Origin: Allacma fusca
Lineage: Eukaryota; Arthropoda; Collembola; Symphypleona; Sminthuridae
Reading direction: 5' to 3'
Assembly: GCA_947179485.1 (NCBI GenBank)
Contig: OX359246.1
Coordinates: forward strand, 44,805,632 to 44,869,631
Length of the DNA stretch: 64,000 nt
Below, piece by piece: positions 63,697-64,000 of the stretch; positions within the stretch are counted from its first letter, which is position 1, and each line of letters begins with the position of its first letter. Below the pieces are notes generated by a model. It searched no databases and had not been told where the DNA came from. It saw only the letters and a program-made list of their open reading frames with translations. Both the position numbers and the translations under genes were made by a program.

Positions 63697-64000
63697 AGAA
63701 AATATATTAAAGACTTCGCTAGTATAGCTGGCCCTATATCTGCTTGTTGGAAAGGAAGCAAAGGCAGTAAAGCTAAGAAAATCAGAATTAGTATGTTTAA
63801 ATGGACCCCAGAGGCTACGTATGCATTTCATAAATTAAAGAAAGCTCTAATAACAGCTCCAGTACTTAGGCATTTTAATCCTGATCTGCCAAAAATATTG
63901 CATTGTGATGCTAGTAGAAGAGGACTAGGTGCTTCCTTATTACAAAAATATCCCACAGGCGAACACCCCGTAGGTTATGCCTCTAGAGGATTACTTCCAG
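63697..64000 (+). pseudogene. pol: Continuation of pol into RNase H, separated by a stop and cut by the window
   Basis: Directly after TAA 63694-63696 the same frame is open to the end of the window. It encodes the connection segment (FKWTPEATYAF, then LITAPVLRHFNP) and the beginning of RNase H (LHCDASRRGLGASLLQ, where the Asp near 63907 is the first catalytic residue of the family). RNase H would remove the RNA strand of the hybrid. No further stop is seen in this part, so the damage here is limited to the one codon. Confidence 0.85.

Larger units (their letters stand above)
61176..64000 (+). mobile_element. Ty3/gypsy-type LTR retrotransposon, internal part, cut by the window end
   Basis: Gag, protease, reverse transcriptase and the start of RNase H follow one another on the plus strand in the order used by Ty3/gypsy (Metaviridae-like) elements. 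No integrase or envelope region can be seen because the window ends. No 5' LTR was recognised. Damage: an in-frame TGA upstream of Gag (61281-61283), a frame change between protease and reverse transcriptase, and a TAA before RNase H (63694-63696). At least this copy is probably not autonomous. Confidence 0.85.

Noticed and set aside
62135..63831. Minus-strand open frames opposite protease and reverse transcriptase
   Set aside because: They are antisense shadows of recognised retrotransposon genes.

Overview
This window is eukaryotic, and most likely from an animal genome (probably an arthropod). It has no bacterial-style gene organisation. About 87% is one tandem-repeat landscape, and the rest is decayed transposable elements: a LINE reverse transcriptase, an animal-type EnSpm/CACTA-like DNA transposon and a Ty3/gypsy-type LTR retrotransposon. 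The taxonomic guess rests only on the flavour of these elements. I see no host gene, rRNA, tRNA or CRISPR array.

Layout. Positions 1-2185 hold a diverged 12-bp satellite (family A, AGACTCCAAGTT). From about 2186 to 55650 there is one head-to-tail array of a second 12-bp satellite (family B, AAGCTTAACTAC, a HindIII site in nearly every unit). It is interrupted only by a 200-bp run of N (25631-25830) and a small LINE-tail insertion (41571-41626). When rotated, A and B match at 8 of 12 positions, so they are probably branches of one family. Family B is organised into higher-order repeats: a 1644-bp duplication near 2.6-5.1 kb, 1368- and 1236-bp periods at 14-18 kb, about 1.74-kb periods with an internal 323-bp doublet at 18.8-25.6 kb, a 4988-bp super-repeat at about 31-41 kb, 1334/1316-bp periods at 44.6-47.8 kb and about 1.0-1.1-kb periods at 51-54 kb. 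A 12-bp unit is four codons, and the consensus is stop-free in three of six frames, so the long LTTS, KLNY and VVKL open frames are by-products of the repeat.

Positions 55655-56870 carry a broken LINE reverse transcriptase that abuts the satellite at a short foldback. Next is a cluster of GAGTA/TACTC motifs (56851-57149). A 3.1-kb DNA transposon (57540-60648) follows, with 13-bp terminal inverted repeats and a damaged transposase gene on the minus strand. The window ends inside an LTR retrotransposon on the plus strand (about 61176-64000): Gag with two CCHC zinc knuckles, an aspartic protease, reverse transcriptase and the start of RNase H.

The two best leads are these. First, the Gag stop (UAG, 61968-61970) is in frame with protease and is followed 7 nt later by a strong hairpin, the layout of a stop-readthrough signal. 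Second, the satellite has nested, multi-level higher-order structure, including a collinear block repeated 27,753 bp apart at the two ends of its right half.
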